DNA from: JAYWXI01 sp036016955
Lineage (GTDB): Bacteria; Bacteroidota; Bacteroidia; Flavobacteriales; Weeksellaceae
NCBI RefSeq assembly: GCF_036016955.1
Contig: NZ_JAYWXI010000008.1
Span: 71,543 to 135,542 of the forward strand
Length of the DNA: 64,000 bases
Direction: 5' to 3'
Shown: positions 1 to 8,132 of the stretch, in pieces
Position numbering within the stretch: the stretch's first letter is position 1
Layout of the letters: each line of letters begins with the position of its first letter
The notes under the pieces: generated by a model
The model's database searches: none
What the model was told of the DNA's origin: nothing
What the model saw: the letters and a program-made list of their open reading frames with translations, nothing else
Program-made: the position numbers and the translations under genes

Positions 1-469
1 TCGGTTAGAGATTCTCGACCTCGAAAAAGAAATGGATTACACCCCGTTCATCATCGACGAAGCCACGGGAGAAACCGTTAAATTCTACGGATTTATCGAC
101 CGAGTGGACCGATTAGACGGAACCCTGAGGGTTATTGACTACAAAACAGCAAAGCCCAAAGAACTCCATCTAAAATTCGTTTCCCGAGGCGAAGACAAAA
201 CCCTCACCCTTCTAACAGAAGAAAAATACAAACAAGCCATCCAGCTGTGCATCTACCTTTACTACTTAAGGCAAGCCCAGCCTTACCAAGGCCACGAAGC
301 CCAAGCCGGAATTTGGAGTTTTGCCGAGGTGGGGCAAGGCGTGGAACCCTTGGTTTTTTCCGACGGAAACTTAGATTCGGCAATGGTTTCAATCGCCTAT
401 CTCATCCGAGAAATCCTAAATCCTAAACAGCCATTTCAAGAAAGTCCCAAAACGCCCGTATCCCCTTGA
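1..469 (+). CDS. PD-(D/E)XK superfamily nuclease, C-terminal part (5' end outside window)
   Basis: About 155 C-terminal residues are visible; the reading frame is open back to base 2, so the gene starts before the window. The stretch GFIDRVDRL followed about ten residues later by VIDYKT is the core of the PD-(D/E)XK nuclease fold used by AddB/RecB-type exonucleases (catalytic D in the first part, D-x-K in the second). Family knowledge suggests a nuclease of a RecBCD/AddAB-like repair complex, but helicase motifs would lie upstream and cannot be seen. The stop codon overlaps the promoter of the next gene. Confidence 0.8.
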   Translation, partial: RLEILDLEKEMDYTPFIIDEATGETVKFYGFIDRVDRLDGTLRVIDYKTAKPKELHLKFVSRGEDKTLTLLTEEKYKQAIQLCIYLYYLRQAQPYQGHEAQAGIWSFAEVGQGVEPLVFSDGNLDSAMVSIAYLIREILNPKQPFQESPKTPVSP

Positions 470-494
470 TAAGTTCAAGAATTCATTATCTTTG
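466..494 (+). promoter_or_regulatory. Bacteroidetes-type promoter for the DUF3575 gene
   Basis: TTG at 466-468, an 18-base spacer, then TATCTTTG at 487-494, matching TTG-N18/19-TAnnTTTG. Transcription would start near 500, about 25 bases before the ATG at 525, which supports that start over an earlier in-frame ATG at 492 that overlaps the -7 box. Confidence 0.65.
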
Positions 495-524
495 CCGCAC
501 TCTAAACACAACACTGACGACGCC

Positions 525-1268
525 ATGAAAAAAACCATTTTCGTCCTCTCGGTTTTAGGCTTGTATTCCAATTTGCACAGCCAGCAGACCGAGCCCATCG
601 AAAAAAAAAACGAAAAACTAAACATCCTAAAATCTAACGTAACCGGGTTATTGGCCTACCGAAATCTGAACGTCACCTACGAACGAGCCCTCAAATCTTG
701 GTTCTCGGTTACCGGAGGGGTCAACTTCATTCCAAAAGGTAGCACCCCCCAAGCCAGACATCTCAAAGATTTGGAATTCGATTACAATCAAGTTAAACTA
801 AGTGGATTTGCCTTCACTTTAGAGAGTCGTTTTTATTTGGGTAAAGGCTACGGCAAAGGCTTTTATCTTGCACCTTATTACCGTTACAGCAACTTCAACC
901 TAAGCGAAATCACCCTGGATATTGAAGAAAACAACGAGTCCTTTCCCGTTAACATTCACGGAAGCACCAATGCCAATTCCGTGGGATTGATGATCGGAAG
1001 CCAATGGTTTCTCGGGGCAAATAAAAACTGGGTATTGGACTGGTGGATTCTCGGAGCCCATTACGGTTCCGCCAAAGGAAACATGACCGCAAAAACCACT
1101 AACCGAACCCTAACCGAGGAAGAACAAGCCCAGCTGAAAAACGAAATCCAATCCAAAGACCTCCCTTTAGAATACACTATTACAACCAATCCTAATGGAG
1201 CCGTTTTTAGCCTGTATGGGCCGTGGCTCGGTATCCGAGGAGGACTTTCCGTAGGGTATCGTTTCTAA
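525..1268 (+). CDS. DUF3575-like outer-membrane-associated protein
   Basis: 247 residues starting MKKTIFVLSVLGLYS, a Sec signal peptide ending near the SQQ at residues 19-21. The mature part opens with LNILKSNVTGLLAYRNLNV and YERAL, the pattern of the DUF3575 family (small beta-barrel-like proteins of Bacteroidetes), followed by alternating aromatic/glycine beta strands (RFYLGKGYGKGFYLAPYYRY) and a C-terminal GGLSVGYRF ending in an aromatic, as outer-membrane barrels do. Function unknown. The start at 525 was chosen because the upstream residues lack sense as a signal peptide and the promoter lies at 466-494. Confidence 0.75.
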   Translation: MKKTIFVLSVLGLYSNLHSQQTEPIEKKNEKLNILKSNVTGLLAYRNLNVTYERALKSWFSVTGGVNFIPKGSTPQARHLKDLEFDYNQVKLSGFAFTLESRFYLGKGYGKGFYLAPYYRYSNFNLSEITLDIEENNESFPVNIHGSTNANSVGLMIGSQWFLGANKNWVLDWWILGAHYGSAKGNMTAKTTNRTLTEEEQAQLKNEIQSKDLPLEYTITTNPNGAVFSLYGPWLGIRGGLSVGYRF

Positions 1269-1360
1269 AAAACACCTTTTCGGCAGTTACAATTCTAAGG
1301 GAAGAGGTTTCGGCGGACGAAACTTCCTCCCTTTTTAAAGAAAAAACCACAACTACAAAC

Positions 1361-2218
1361 ATGCCTCAAAAAAAGAAAAAACGTCGCAAAAGCCCAAACC
1401 GAAAATCCAAAAAGAAAACCTCGTGGGGGAAATACTTCCTCGTCGGATTTATCGCCATCACTCTATTGGCGACAGGATTCTATCTGAAAGAGAAAATCGC
1501 TTTTTATTACGCGTCGTATTTTCAGCGGTTTGAACATAAAAAGCTAAAAAACACCGCCTCCGAAACCGAAAGAATCGACCGCATCGTAGGCGAATACGCG
1601 GACAAAACCTTCGGCCTCGACATCTCCCATTACCAAAACCCGAACGACATCCAATGGGATTCGCTCTCCATCGGCCACCGAAGCATTCCCCTAAAATTCA
1701 TCATTTTGCGGGCCACCATGGGGCAGCAAAGCCAAGACCGGCATTTCGACCGTTATTGGAAAAAGGCCAAAGCGCATGGGCTGATCCGAGGAGCTTACCA
1801 CTTCTACCGTCCCGACGAAGATCCCGTGAAGCAAGCCACCAATTTCTTGGAAAACGTAAAACTGGAGCAAGGCGATCTCGTTCCGGTTTTAGACATCGAA
1901 AAAACACCCAAAAAATACACCAAAGCCCAACTGAAAGAAAACTTAAAAATATGGCTGAAAATAGTGGAAGAAAAATACGGTAAAAAACCCATTCTCTACA
2001 CCTATTACCACTATTATCAGGACAACCTCCGCGGAGAATTCGACCAATACCCTCTTTGGTTAGCCAACTACAACAACGTCCTGACGCCCTCGCCACAAGA
2101 CCCGTGGTTGTTGTGGCAGTTTACGGAAAACGGCATTGTCTACGGCATCAATACCAAAGTGGATCTCAATGTGTTTAACGGCAGCTTAGGCGCTCTGAAA
2201 CAACTTACCGTGGAATAA
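1361..2218 (+). CDS. Glycoside hydrolase family 25 (lysozyme/muramidase), membrane-anchored
   Basis: 285 residues. A very basic N-terminus (MPQKKKKRRKSP) is followed by one membrane segment at about residues 24-41, so the enzyme is probably anchored in the inner membrane with its domain in the periplasm. The catalytic domain starts with GLDISHYQ (D87) and contains VLDIE with the DxE pair D178/E180, plus GAYHFYR and YPLWLANY, all GH25 hallmarks. GH25 enzymes cleave the MurNAc-GlcNAc bond of peptidoglycan. The open frame extends upstream to 1223 but overlaps the preceding gene; the ATG at 1361 gives the normal basic leader plus membrane anchor. Confidence 0.88.
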   Translation: MPQKKKKRRKSPNRKSKKKTSWGKYFLVGFIAITLLATGFYLKEKIAFYYASYFQRFEHKKLKNTASETERIDRIVGEYADKTFGLDISHYQNPNDIQWDSLSIGHRSIPLKFIILRATMGQQSQDRHFDRYWKKAKAHGLIRGAYHFYRPDEDPVKQATNFLENVKLEQGDLVPVLDIEKTPKKYTKAQLKENLKIWLKIVEEKYGKKPILYTYYHYYQDNLRGEFDQYPLWLANYNNVLTPSPQDPWLLWQFTENGIVYGINTKVDLNVFNGSLGALKQLTVE

Positions 2219-2321
2219 GCCCCCAATCCCCCAAAAGCAGAAAAGTACGTTGAGAATTCTTTACGGAACTTCCCCAAAACTCTTATCGCCCCAGCGAATC
2301 CCATGAACAGAAAAACTCATT

Positions 2322-2777
2322 TTAGTTATTCATAAATTCCAAATCCAAATAAATCTCTCCCGTTTCAGGATTTAAATACAAATGGGTTTCTTCATGAAAA
2401 ACAATCCATGTTCTTAACTTTTCTTTTTCCATATCCAACAACGTCGTATAAAAATACTTTTTTCCGTCGTAAGTGAATTTATACGTAATTCTATTCATGT
2501 TAACGTTCACATAGTCAACATTTTTATGGTCATTATTTGTAAGCTTATTGTAGAGTACTATTCCCGCTTGATTCCTGTCAGTATATTTTTCACGTTCTTC
2601 AGTCCAAGAATTAGAAACTATTTTTAAATCTTTCAATTTAACCGGCAGTTTAACCGCACTATCTTTAAATCTCCGTAAGTCCATTTGATCTTTTCTGTTC
2701 ATGAAGTATAAATTTATTTTTGACAGAATTGATAACAAAAAAAAGACACCTAAAATGGTCAGTACAATAAGTTCCAT
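2322..2777 (-). CDS. Hypothetical protein with N-terminal membrane anchor
   Basis: 151 residues, AT-rich relative to neighbours. Residues 1-25 (MELIVLTILGVFFLLSIL) form a single membrane segment; the rest is soluble, charged and rich in aromatic residues with strand-like patterning (YKFTYDGKKYFYTTLLD). It ends near NPETGEIYLDLEFMNN. No known family recognised. It could be a small accessory or immunity-type protein, but nothing nearby supports a specific role. Confidence 0.55.
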   Translation of the reverse strand: MELIVLTILGVFFLLSILSKINLYFMNRKDQMDLRRFKDSAVKLPVKLKDLKIVSNSWTEEREKYTDRNQAGIVLYNKLTNNDHKNVDYVNVNMNRITYKFTYDGKKYFYTTLLDMEKEKLRTWIVFHEETHLYLNPETGEIYLDLEFMNN

Positions 2778-2993
2778 GGCATTACAGTTTGTTTAGTTTA
2801 GTCCTAGCCCACGCAAAAAAAACACCTTTTCGTCCATTGACTCCTCAGCAAAAAATCGGAAAGCATTTTGCGATTAAATAGTACAAAACCTCCGATTATT
2901 TCCCAAACTCCATCTTTCCAATTTACTTTAAATGCAAATAGTTTCGCCCATATCTGGCCTATTTTCTCACTGCCTGCATACGACGAAAAAATA

Positions 2994-3515
2994 TCACTTT
3001 ATTGTTGATTTCAGTAATACTTTATCTTTTAGACACCACAATTTCCCATTATTGGTTCCAAACAAAAAATCAGGGTGTGCTCCTTCTCCGGAATGTTCCA
3101 ACTCCTTCAATGTTAATTTGTCCAACCAATCAAACTTAAATTCTTTTTTTTCAAAATTTTGCTCGGTAAAACTGTCCATCAAATCAATTGCCCTTATCTT
3201 CTCCATAGTTGCATTATCAAAATAGAAAACCGCTTCCAAATACACGTCGGAGGGGCCTGCTATTCTCCCTTTTGAATTATCAATAAAAACATATTTATAT
3301 TTTACATTTGAAGGCGGAAATTTAGTGAGGTCAATTATTTTTCCAAGTCGGTTCCGGTCGGTCGAAATTACCGCTGTTAGGTTACCATTTTTTTGAACTA
3401 CTTCCACATTATTTTTTTTAGGAGCGACACCATTCCCTTTTTCTCCCTTTCCACAAGAAAAAAGAAAAAGGACAAGCAATAACCAACTTCCTGTTAAACG
3501 CTTTTTCAACAACAT
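2994..3515 (-). CDS. Hypothetical lipoprotein
   Basis: 173 residues with a clear lipoprotein signal: MLLKKRLTGSWLLLVLFLFS followed by C21. The mature part has no recognised domain; it includes the segment ISTDRNRLGKIIDL and a C-terminal region starting EHSGEGAHPDF. AT-rich like the preceding gene on the same strand; about 216 bases separate the two, in which no further gene was seen. Probably a surface or periplasmic lipoprotein of unknown role. Confidence 0.6.
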   Translation of the reverse strand: MLLKKRLTGSWLLLVLFLFSCGKGEKGNGVAPKKNNVEVVQKNGNLTAVISTDRNRLGKIIDLTKFPPSNVKYKYVFIDNSKGRIAGPSDVYLEAVFYFDNATMEKIRAIDLMDSFTEQNFEKKEFKFDWLDKLTLKELEHSGEGAHPDFLFGTNNGKLWCLKDKVLLKSTIK

Positions 3516-3662
3516 GGCAAATTGGGATTCAATCCCCTAATTTAAACAAATCCGTAGAAGTAAAAACCCTTGCACGATGAAACAACACCAAATCCTATAA
3601 ACTTCCTTAGCCAATACAAACGAGAGATTCATAACCAAAGAAAAAACTCAATAAAAAACGAT

Positions 3663-4937
3663 TTATAACCGACGATACACTTCGAGCGTATCAATTTTCA
3701 GACGAGCCTTGAGCCATTGCCTGAAAGTCTTTTTTTGAGCTTCCGACAATTCGTTTTCGCTTCCGTAAACCACAACCGGCATCACGACCGTTTCAGCGTT
3801 CCCGGAAAGAATTTCCTGCTTTGCCACCGAAAGCGAACTCAGCCCCGGAACAATGGCCTTGGCTTCCGGATAAAGGTTTTCGGTTTTGAAGGTATAGCGT
3901 TCAATCAGCGCATTGAGCTCTGCCATTCGGGACGCCTCCCCCGCAGCTTCGTTGTTTTCAATCCGGGTTGCTTTGGCCAAAAAGGCACTGTCCTGCCGAA
4001 TGACAATCCGCGTATTTTCAATCCCAAAATCTTCCAGCTTCTTCTGCTCCGCCCTAATCTGCTCTGCCGTAAACCTACGGGTAAGAAAAGCCAACTCTAT
4101 GCGGCGGGGATTGGAAGAATAATAAGTTTTACGGTAAATAATGGTATTGCCCTTATGTTCGTATTCCTGCTGAATATAACGGGAAACTTTTTCGTAAAAC
4201 CGCTGCTGCTGCACAAAACGGTAAGCAAAGTAAACACTGGGAACAATCATGAGCAACGTGATGAACGTAATCCAATTGCGTACGGAAGAAGCCTTCTTGT
4301 TATCCACAAGCCCCACCGCCGGATACCGAAGGTACTTCACCATGACAAACGTCGCAATACAAATAAAAACACAATTAATAGCATAAAGAAACAATGCCCC
4401 GGCAAAATAACCAAACTCCCCGATTGCCAATCCGTAACCGGCCGTACAAAGCGGAGGCATCAAAGCGGTAGCAATAGCCACTCCCGCCACGGGATTGCCT
4501 TTTTCCACCCTGGTAACCGCTATAACTCCGACCAACCCTCCAAAGAAAGCAATCAAAACATCGTAAATATTGGGCGTGGTACGGGCAAGAATCTCGGATT
4601 GAGCCTCTTTGAAAGGCGTCAGCAGAAAATATATAAAAGAAACCACCAATCCCACCATGGTGGAAACAAAAAGGTTTTTAAGCGATTTTCGGAGTAAATT
4701 AAAATCGTACATTCCCAAAGCAAATCCGGCCCCCACGATAGGCCCCATGAGAGGGGAAATCAGCATCGCTCCGATAACCACAGCCGTGGAGTTCACGTTA
4801 AGACCGATAGAAGCCACCATAATCGCACAGGCCAAAATCCAAACGTTAGCCCCCGAAAACGAAATTCCCTGGCGGACATTCTCCAATACTTTTTCTTTAT
4901 CTTGCTCCCCGTAATGGAGGTTAAAAAGTCGATTCAT
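3663..4937 (-). CDS. DUF389 family membrane protein
   Basis: 424 residues. The N-terminal half holds the DUF389 (TIGR00341) hydrophobic domain: about six membrane helices starting at residue 30 with the conserved stretches VIGAMLISPLMGPIVGAGFA and ATALMPPLCTAGYGLA. Residues from about 240 on form a soluble C-terminal domain, likely cytoplasmic or periplasmic, rich in Glu/Arg. The family is widespread and without established function. The gene stands alone on the minus strand, divergent from the ECF sigma gene at 5144. Confidence 0.85.
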   Translation of the reverse strand: MNRLFNLHYGEQDKEKVLENVRQGISFSGANVWILACAIMVASIGLNVNSTAVVIGAMLISPLMGPIVGAGFALGMYDFNLLRKSLKNLFVSTMVGLVVSFIYFLLTPFKEAQSEILARTTPNIYDVLIAFFGGLVGVIAVTRVEKGNPVAGVAIATALMPPLCTAGYGLAIGEFGYFAGALFLYAINCVFICIATFVMVKYLRYPAVGLVDNKKASSVRNWITFITLLMIVPSVYFAYRFVQQQRFYEKVSRYIQQEYEHKGNTIIYRKTYYSSNPRRIELAFLTRRFTAEQIRAEQKKLEDFGIENTRIVIRQDSAFLAKATRIENNEAAGEASRMAELNALIERYTFKTENLYPEAKAIVPGLSSLSVAKQEILSGNAETVVMPVVVYGSENELSEAQKKTFRQWLKARLKIDTLEVYRRL

Positions 4938-5143
4938 AGCTTTCTTTGATAATTAAACGGACGAAATTAAACTTTTTTATCCAATTGAAACCAAACAAAA
5001 CAAACGCCTTTCTCAAAACCCCAAAAATTTCATTAAAAACAAGAGTTACCTTTAAAAAAAGGCCATTTTTGTTTCTTTCTGATCTTCCCGACATTCAGTT
5101 CCGACAAATTATTGGTATATTCGCTACGTAATTTTGAAAAACG

Positions 5144-5647
5144 TTGAACGAAAAAGAAAAGGAACAAGCCTTCGCCAAAATGGTAAAAGATAATCAAGGA
5201 CTGATTATCAAGGTTTCCCGTCTGTACACGAATTCGCTCGAAGACGAAGAAGATCTTTTTCAGGAAATCGTCCTTCAATTATGGCGGAGCTACGACACCT
5301 TTAAAGGCGAAAGTAAACGTTCCACCTGGATGTACCGCGTGGCACTAAATACCGCCATCACGCTGTTCCGAAAGAAAAACCGCACCCTGAAAACCGACGA
5401 ACTGCAAGACTACCATCACAATCACAAAAACGACGAGGATGCCGATGAAAAACAACAAAAAATCAATCTCCTCTACAACGCGATTAAAATGCTCCCCAAA
5501 GTCGAACGCGCCATCGTAATGATGTACCTGGACGACTTGCCTTATAAGGAAATCGCCGAAACACTCGGAATCTCCGAGGTGAATGCCCGCGTAAAAATGA
5601 ACCGTCTGAAAAAGACCCTAAAACAATTAATGGAACAACATGCCTGA
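5144..5647 (+). CDS. RNA polymerase ECF-type sigma factor
   Basis: 167 residues. Region 2 spans about 14-80 (DLFQEIVLQLW, STWMYRVALNTA) and region 4 about 112-165 (AIVMMYLDDLPYKEIAETLG with the following helix-turn-helix and KKTLKQLM). This is a group 4 sigma factor that directs core polymerase to a small regulon. The preferred start is a TTG at 5144, because the N-terminal NEKEKEQAFAKMVKDNQ matches other flavobacterial ECF factors; an ATG at 5180 would remove it. A TAATTTTG box at 5129-5136 lies so close that the message could be almost leaderless. The stop overlaps the next gene by 8 bases. Confidence 0.88.
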   Translation: MNEKEKEQAFAKMVKDNQGLIIKVSRLYTNSLEDEEDLFQEIVLQLWRSYDTFKGESKRSTWMYRVALNTAITLFRKKNRTLKTDELQDYHHNHKNDEDADEKQQKINLLYNAIKMLPKVERAIVMMYLDDLPYKEIAETLGISEVNARVKMNRLKKTLKQLMEQHA

Positions 5648-6311
5648 GTTTGATATCGATAGCCTTAAAAAAGATTGGCAGGAACAAAACACTCCGCAAA
5701 AATACGAAAGCAGCGAAATCCAAAATATGCTGAACCGCAAATCTCGGAATTACGTAAAATACATTCTGTGGATTAGCCTCATCGAGTTCGTTTTGGTTCT
5801 CTCCATGAGCCTGTGGAACCTAATCTGGCCGGTGAAAGACCACAGCTTTCTCCATCTCTTGGAGCGCTTGGGCGTGAACAATACCGAAGTCCTAAAAACC
5901 AATTACACCCGAATTTATTTCACCCTAAATACCATCAGTCTCCTGATTACTGCCGGGTTTGTGATTTGTTTTTATATAAATTATACCAAAATAAAAGTCG
6001 AGGAAAACTTTAAGGCATTCAATCTGAAAATCATACACTTCCGAAAAAGCGTCAACCTTTTCATTCTGTTGAACATCGCTCTTTTGGTCGTTTTTATAGC
6101 GGTATTAACCACTTTTATCTTCCTTGCCTTGCAAAGCCAAGACATCCGGCTCGGTCCGTCAGAACACTGGGTTCTGCTCTTCGGAATACTTATTGCCTCT
6201 TTGGGCTGCCTCTTCCTGGTATGGCTATATTACCGCACCGTTTACGGCCTATTGATGAAACGATTGAAAAAAAACCTAAAACAACTCTCCGAAATCGAAA
6301 AAAACACCTAA
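5640..6311 (+). CDS. Membrane protein co-encoded with ECF sigma factor (possible anti-sigma)
   Basis: 223 residues. A short cytoplasmic N-terminus (FDIDSLKKDWQEQ) precedes four likely membrane helices at about 45-62, 95-118, 138-162 and 178-198, with a charged C-terminal tail. The open frame overlaps the sigma factor gene by 8 bases, so the two are translationally coupled. In flavobacteria such a gene regularly follows an ECF sigma gene, which suggests a membrane-bound modulator, but there is no classical zinc-binding anti-sigma motif, so the role is inference from position only. Confidence 0.7.
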   Translation: MPEFDIDSLKKDWQEQNTPQKYESSEIQNMLNRKSRNYVKYILWISLIEFVLVLSMSLWNLIWPVKDHSFLHLLERLGVNNTEVLKTNYTRIYFTLNTISLLITAGFVICFYINYTKIKVEENFKAFNLKIIHFRKSVNLFILLNIALLVVFIAVLTTFIFLALQSQDIRLGPSEHWVLLFGILIASLGCLFLVWLYYRTVYGLLMKRLKKNLKQLSEIEKNT

Positions 6312-6347
6312 AAAAAAGAGCTTCTCAAAATAGAGAAGCTCTTTTTT
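6312..6347. terminator. Bidirectional intrinsic terminator
   Basis: Inverted repeat with arms 6312-6326 and 6333-6347 (core GAGCTTCTC / GAGAAGCTC) around a 6-base loop, flanked by A and T runs. It sits between the convergent membrane-protein gene and UPF0173 hydrolase gene and can stop transcription from both sides. Confidence 0.85.
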
Positions 6348-6366
6348 CAATCCTTTAAAAGTAAAA

Positions 6367-7050
6367 TTACAACACCATAACCTGACCCAATTCAGGCAAA
6401 ATGAAATCAATCCCTCTTTCCTCAAAAGCCAATTGAGCCTTTTCGTGATCAATGGCAATCGGCGGAAACGTATCGAAATGACAACCGATGACCCTCGACG
6501 TCTTCAATAGTTCCGATGCTGCAAAACTGGCTCGTCTGGCGCACATCGTATAATGCCCTCCCACCGGAAGAACCGCCGCCGAAATCTCACCGTACAGCTC
6601 CGGAAACAAAGCCATATCCGACATAACCCCCGTATCACCTGCAAAATAGATATTCTTATCCTCAAAGCGAAGCATATACCCCGCCGCTTCCCCGCCATAC
6701 GTCCCGTCAGGAAAAGAGCTGGTATGAGAGGCCGGAAGCATGGTGATTTTCAAATCTTCCACCACCTTGGCCGTCCCCCCGAAATTAAGATCAATGGCAT
6801 TGGGATGCTCAAAATAACCGCAAATCTCCGGCTGCGCAATAATTTTAACCTCAGGATGATGCACCAAAACTTCCCGAACATCCGCCGTATGATCCCCATG
6901 GGCATGCGTAATCAATAAATAATCAATTTTCTGAGCCTCGATATCGAACCCTGTCTTTTCTTTTTGAAAATTATAAAACGGATCCGTCAAAATCCGAACT
7001 CCTCGGTAAGTGAACAAAAAACAATTCTGCCCCAAATACTGTACGTTCAT
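6367..7050 (-). CDS. UPF0173 metal-dependent hydrolase (metallo-beta-lactamase fold)
   Basis: 227 residues, the usual length of the family. THAHGDH at residues 48-54 is the HxHxDH metal motif; further likely metal ligands are in MLPASHTSSFPD, YFAGDTGVMSD and VIGCHFDTFP. Family members hydrolyse unknown substrates in the cytoplasm; no signal peptide is present. The gene follows menA by 33 bases on the same strand and probably shares its transcript, but no functional link to menaquinone synthesis is known. Confidence 0.9.
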   Translation of the reverse strand: MNVQYLGQNCFLFTYRGVRILTDPFYNFQKEKTGFDIEAQKIDYLLITHAHGDHTADVREVLVHHPEVKIIAQPEICGYFEHPNAIDLNFGGTAKVVEDLKITMLPASHTSSFPDGTYGGEAAGYMLRFEDKNIYFAGDTGVMSDMALFPELYGEISAAVLPVGGHYTMCARRASFAASELLKTSRVIGCHFDTFPPIAIDHEKAQLAFEERGIDFILPELGQVMVL

Positions 7051-7083
7051 TCTTCTATCTTTTAATAAATTATATTTCCCTTT

Positions 7084-8019
7084 TTACCCCTTGAAAAAAT
7101 TGAGACCGGCAGCCAAAAGCAACGCCGTAGACAAAGTGATAACGCCCACTTGCTTCAAAAACGGATCCAAAGCCTTCGGCTCTTTGGTCTGCAAAATCCT
7201 GCGCCGCAATGCCGCCGTAGGAAAAAGCATCACCATCACGATAAAAGCATAATAATTACCCGAAGTATAAACCTCGTTGATAAACAAAAAAATCAATATT
7301 AAAATATGAGGCAACTGCAGCAAAATCATTTGGTAAACCATCGCCTTGCCATAGCCCAAACGCAATGCCAAAGTTTTCTTTCCACTTTCGGCATCACTCC
7401 GAATGTCCCTCATGTTATTAAGGTTAAGCACCGCCGTACTGAGAAGACCAATGGCCGCCGAAGGAAGCAAAAGATCCCAATCCAATGTTTTTGTAAACAA
7501 AAAATAGCTTCCGCCAACCGATACCAAACCAAAGAACAAAAAGACCATCAAATCGCCCAAGCCTAAATAACCGTAAGGCTTTTTGCCCACCGTATAGCCG
7601 ATGGCCGCCAAAATGCAAGCCGCCCCCAAACCTAAGAAAACATAAAACTCCCTAAAAAAACCCGCTTGAAAAAAAGCCATGTAAAGCAGGGCTATCGTAG
7701 ACAGCGCCGAAAGCAAAGCAAACAGAATCACCGCTTTTTTCATCTGCCGAGCCGAAATTCTCCCCGAAGCCACAGCCCTAGTCTCTGCTTCAGCAGATCG
7801 TTTGGCATCCGTCCCTTTCACACCGTCCCCATAGTCGTTAGCAAAATTGGAAAGCACCTGATAAAATAAAGTAACCAAAAGCGCCCCAACCAATAAACGC
7901 CAGTCCCAAAAGCCCCCCTCGGAAAGCAAACGCCAACGGGCTATAAATGCACCAACAATAATTCCGCTAACCGACAGCGGCAGCGTGCGTAATCTCGCCG
8001 CTTGTATCCAATCTTTCAT
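7084..8019 (-). CDS. menA: 1,4-dihydroxy-2-naphthoate polyprenyltransferase
   Basis: 311 residues from the ATG at 8019 (MKDWIQAARLRTLPLS, the usual MenA start); an upstream in-frame ATG at 8049 adds ten unlikely residues. The Asp-rich prenyl-diphosphate site is NDYGDGVKGTD at about 61-71, with a second site NNMRDIRSDAESGKKTLA near 210. About eight membrane helices. MenA attaches the polyprenyl tail to DHNA in menaquinone synthesis in the inner membrane, the respiratory quinone of this group. No other men gene is in the window. Confidence 0.9.
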   Translation of the reverse strand: MKDWIQAARLRTLPLSVSGIIVGAFIARWRLLSEGGFWDWRLLVGALLVTLFYQVLSNFANDYGDGVKGTDAKRSAEAETRAVASGRISARQMKKAVILFALLSALSTIALLYMAFFQAGFFREFYVFLGLGAACILAAIGYTVGKKPYGYLGLGDLMVFLFFGLVSVGGSYFLFTKTLDWDLLLPSAAIGLLSTAVLNLNNMRDIRSDAESGKKTLALRLGYGKAMVYQMILLQLPHILILIFLFINEVYTSGNYYAFIVMVMLFPTAALRRRILQTKEPKALDPFLKQVGVITLSTALLLAAGLNFFKG

Positions 8020-8132
8020 TAACTCAATATTGTACTCAAAAATAAACAAATAATATGATCTCTACCAACCCCAAAGCCCTCTCTTCTGCTCAAAACGAAA
8101 AGACTAAGCTATGGCTTTTTCCTTTCATCCGC

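Noticed and set aside
3717..4697. Long open frame opposite the DUF389 gene
   Set aside because: It is the antisense shadow of a well-supported gene; its translation is Arg/Ser/His-rich without any domain or signal.
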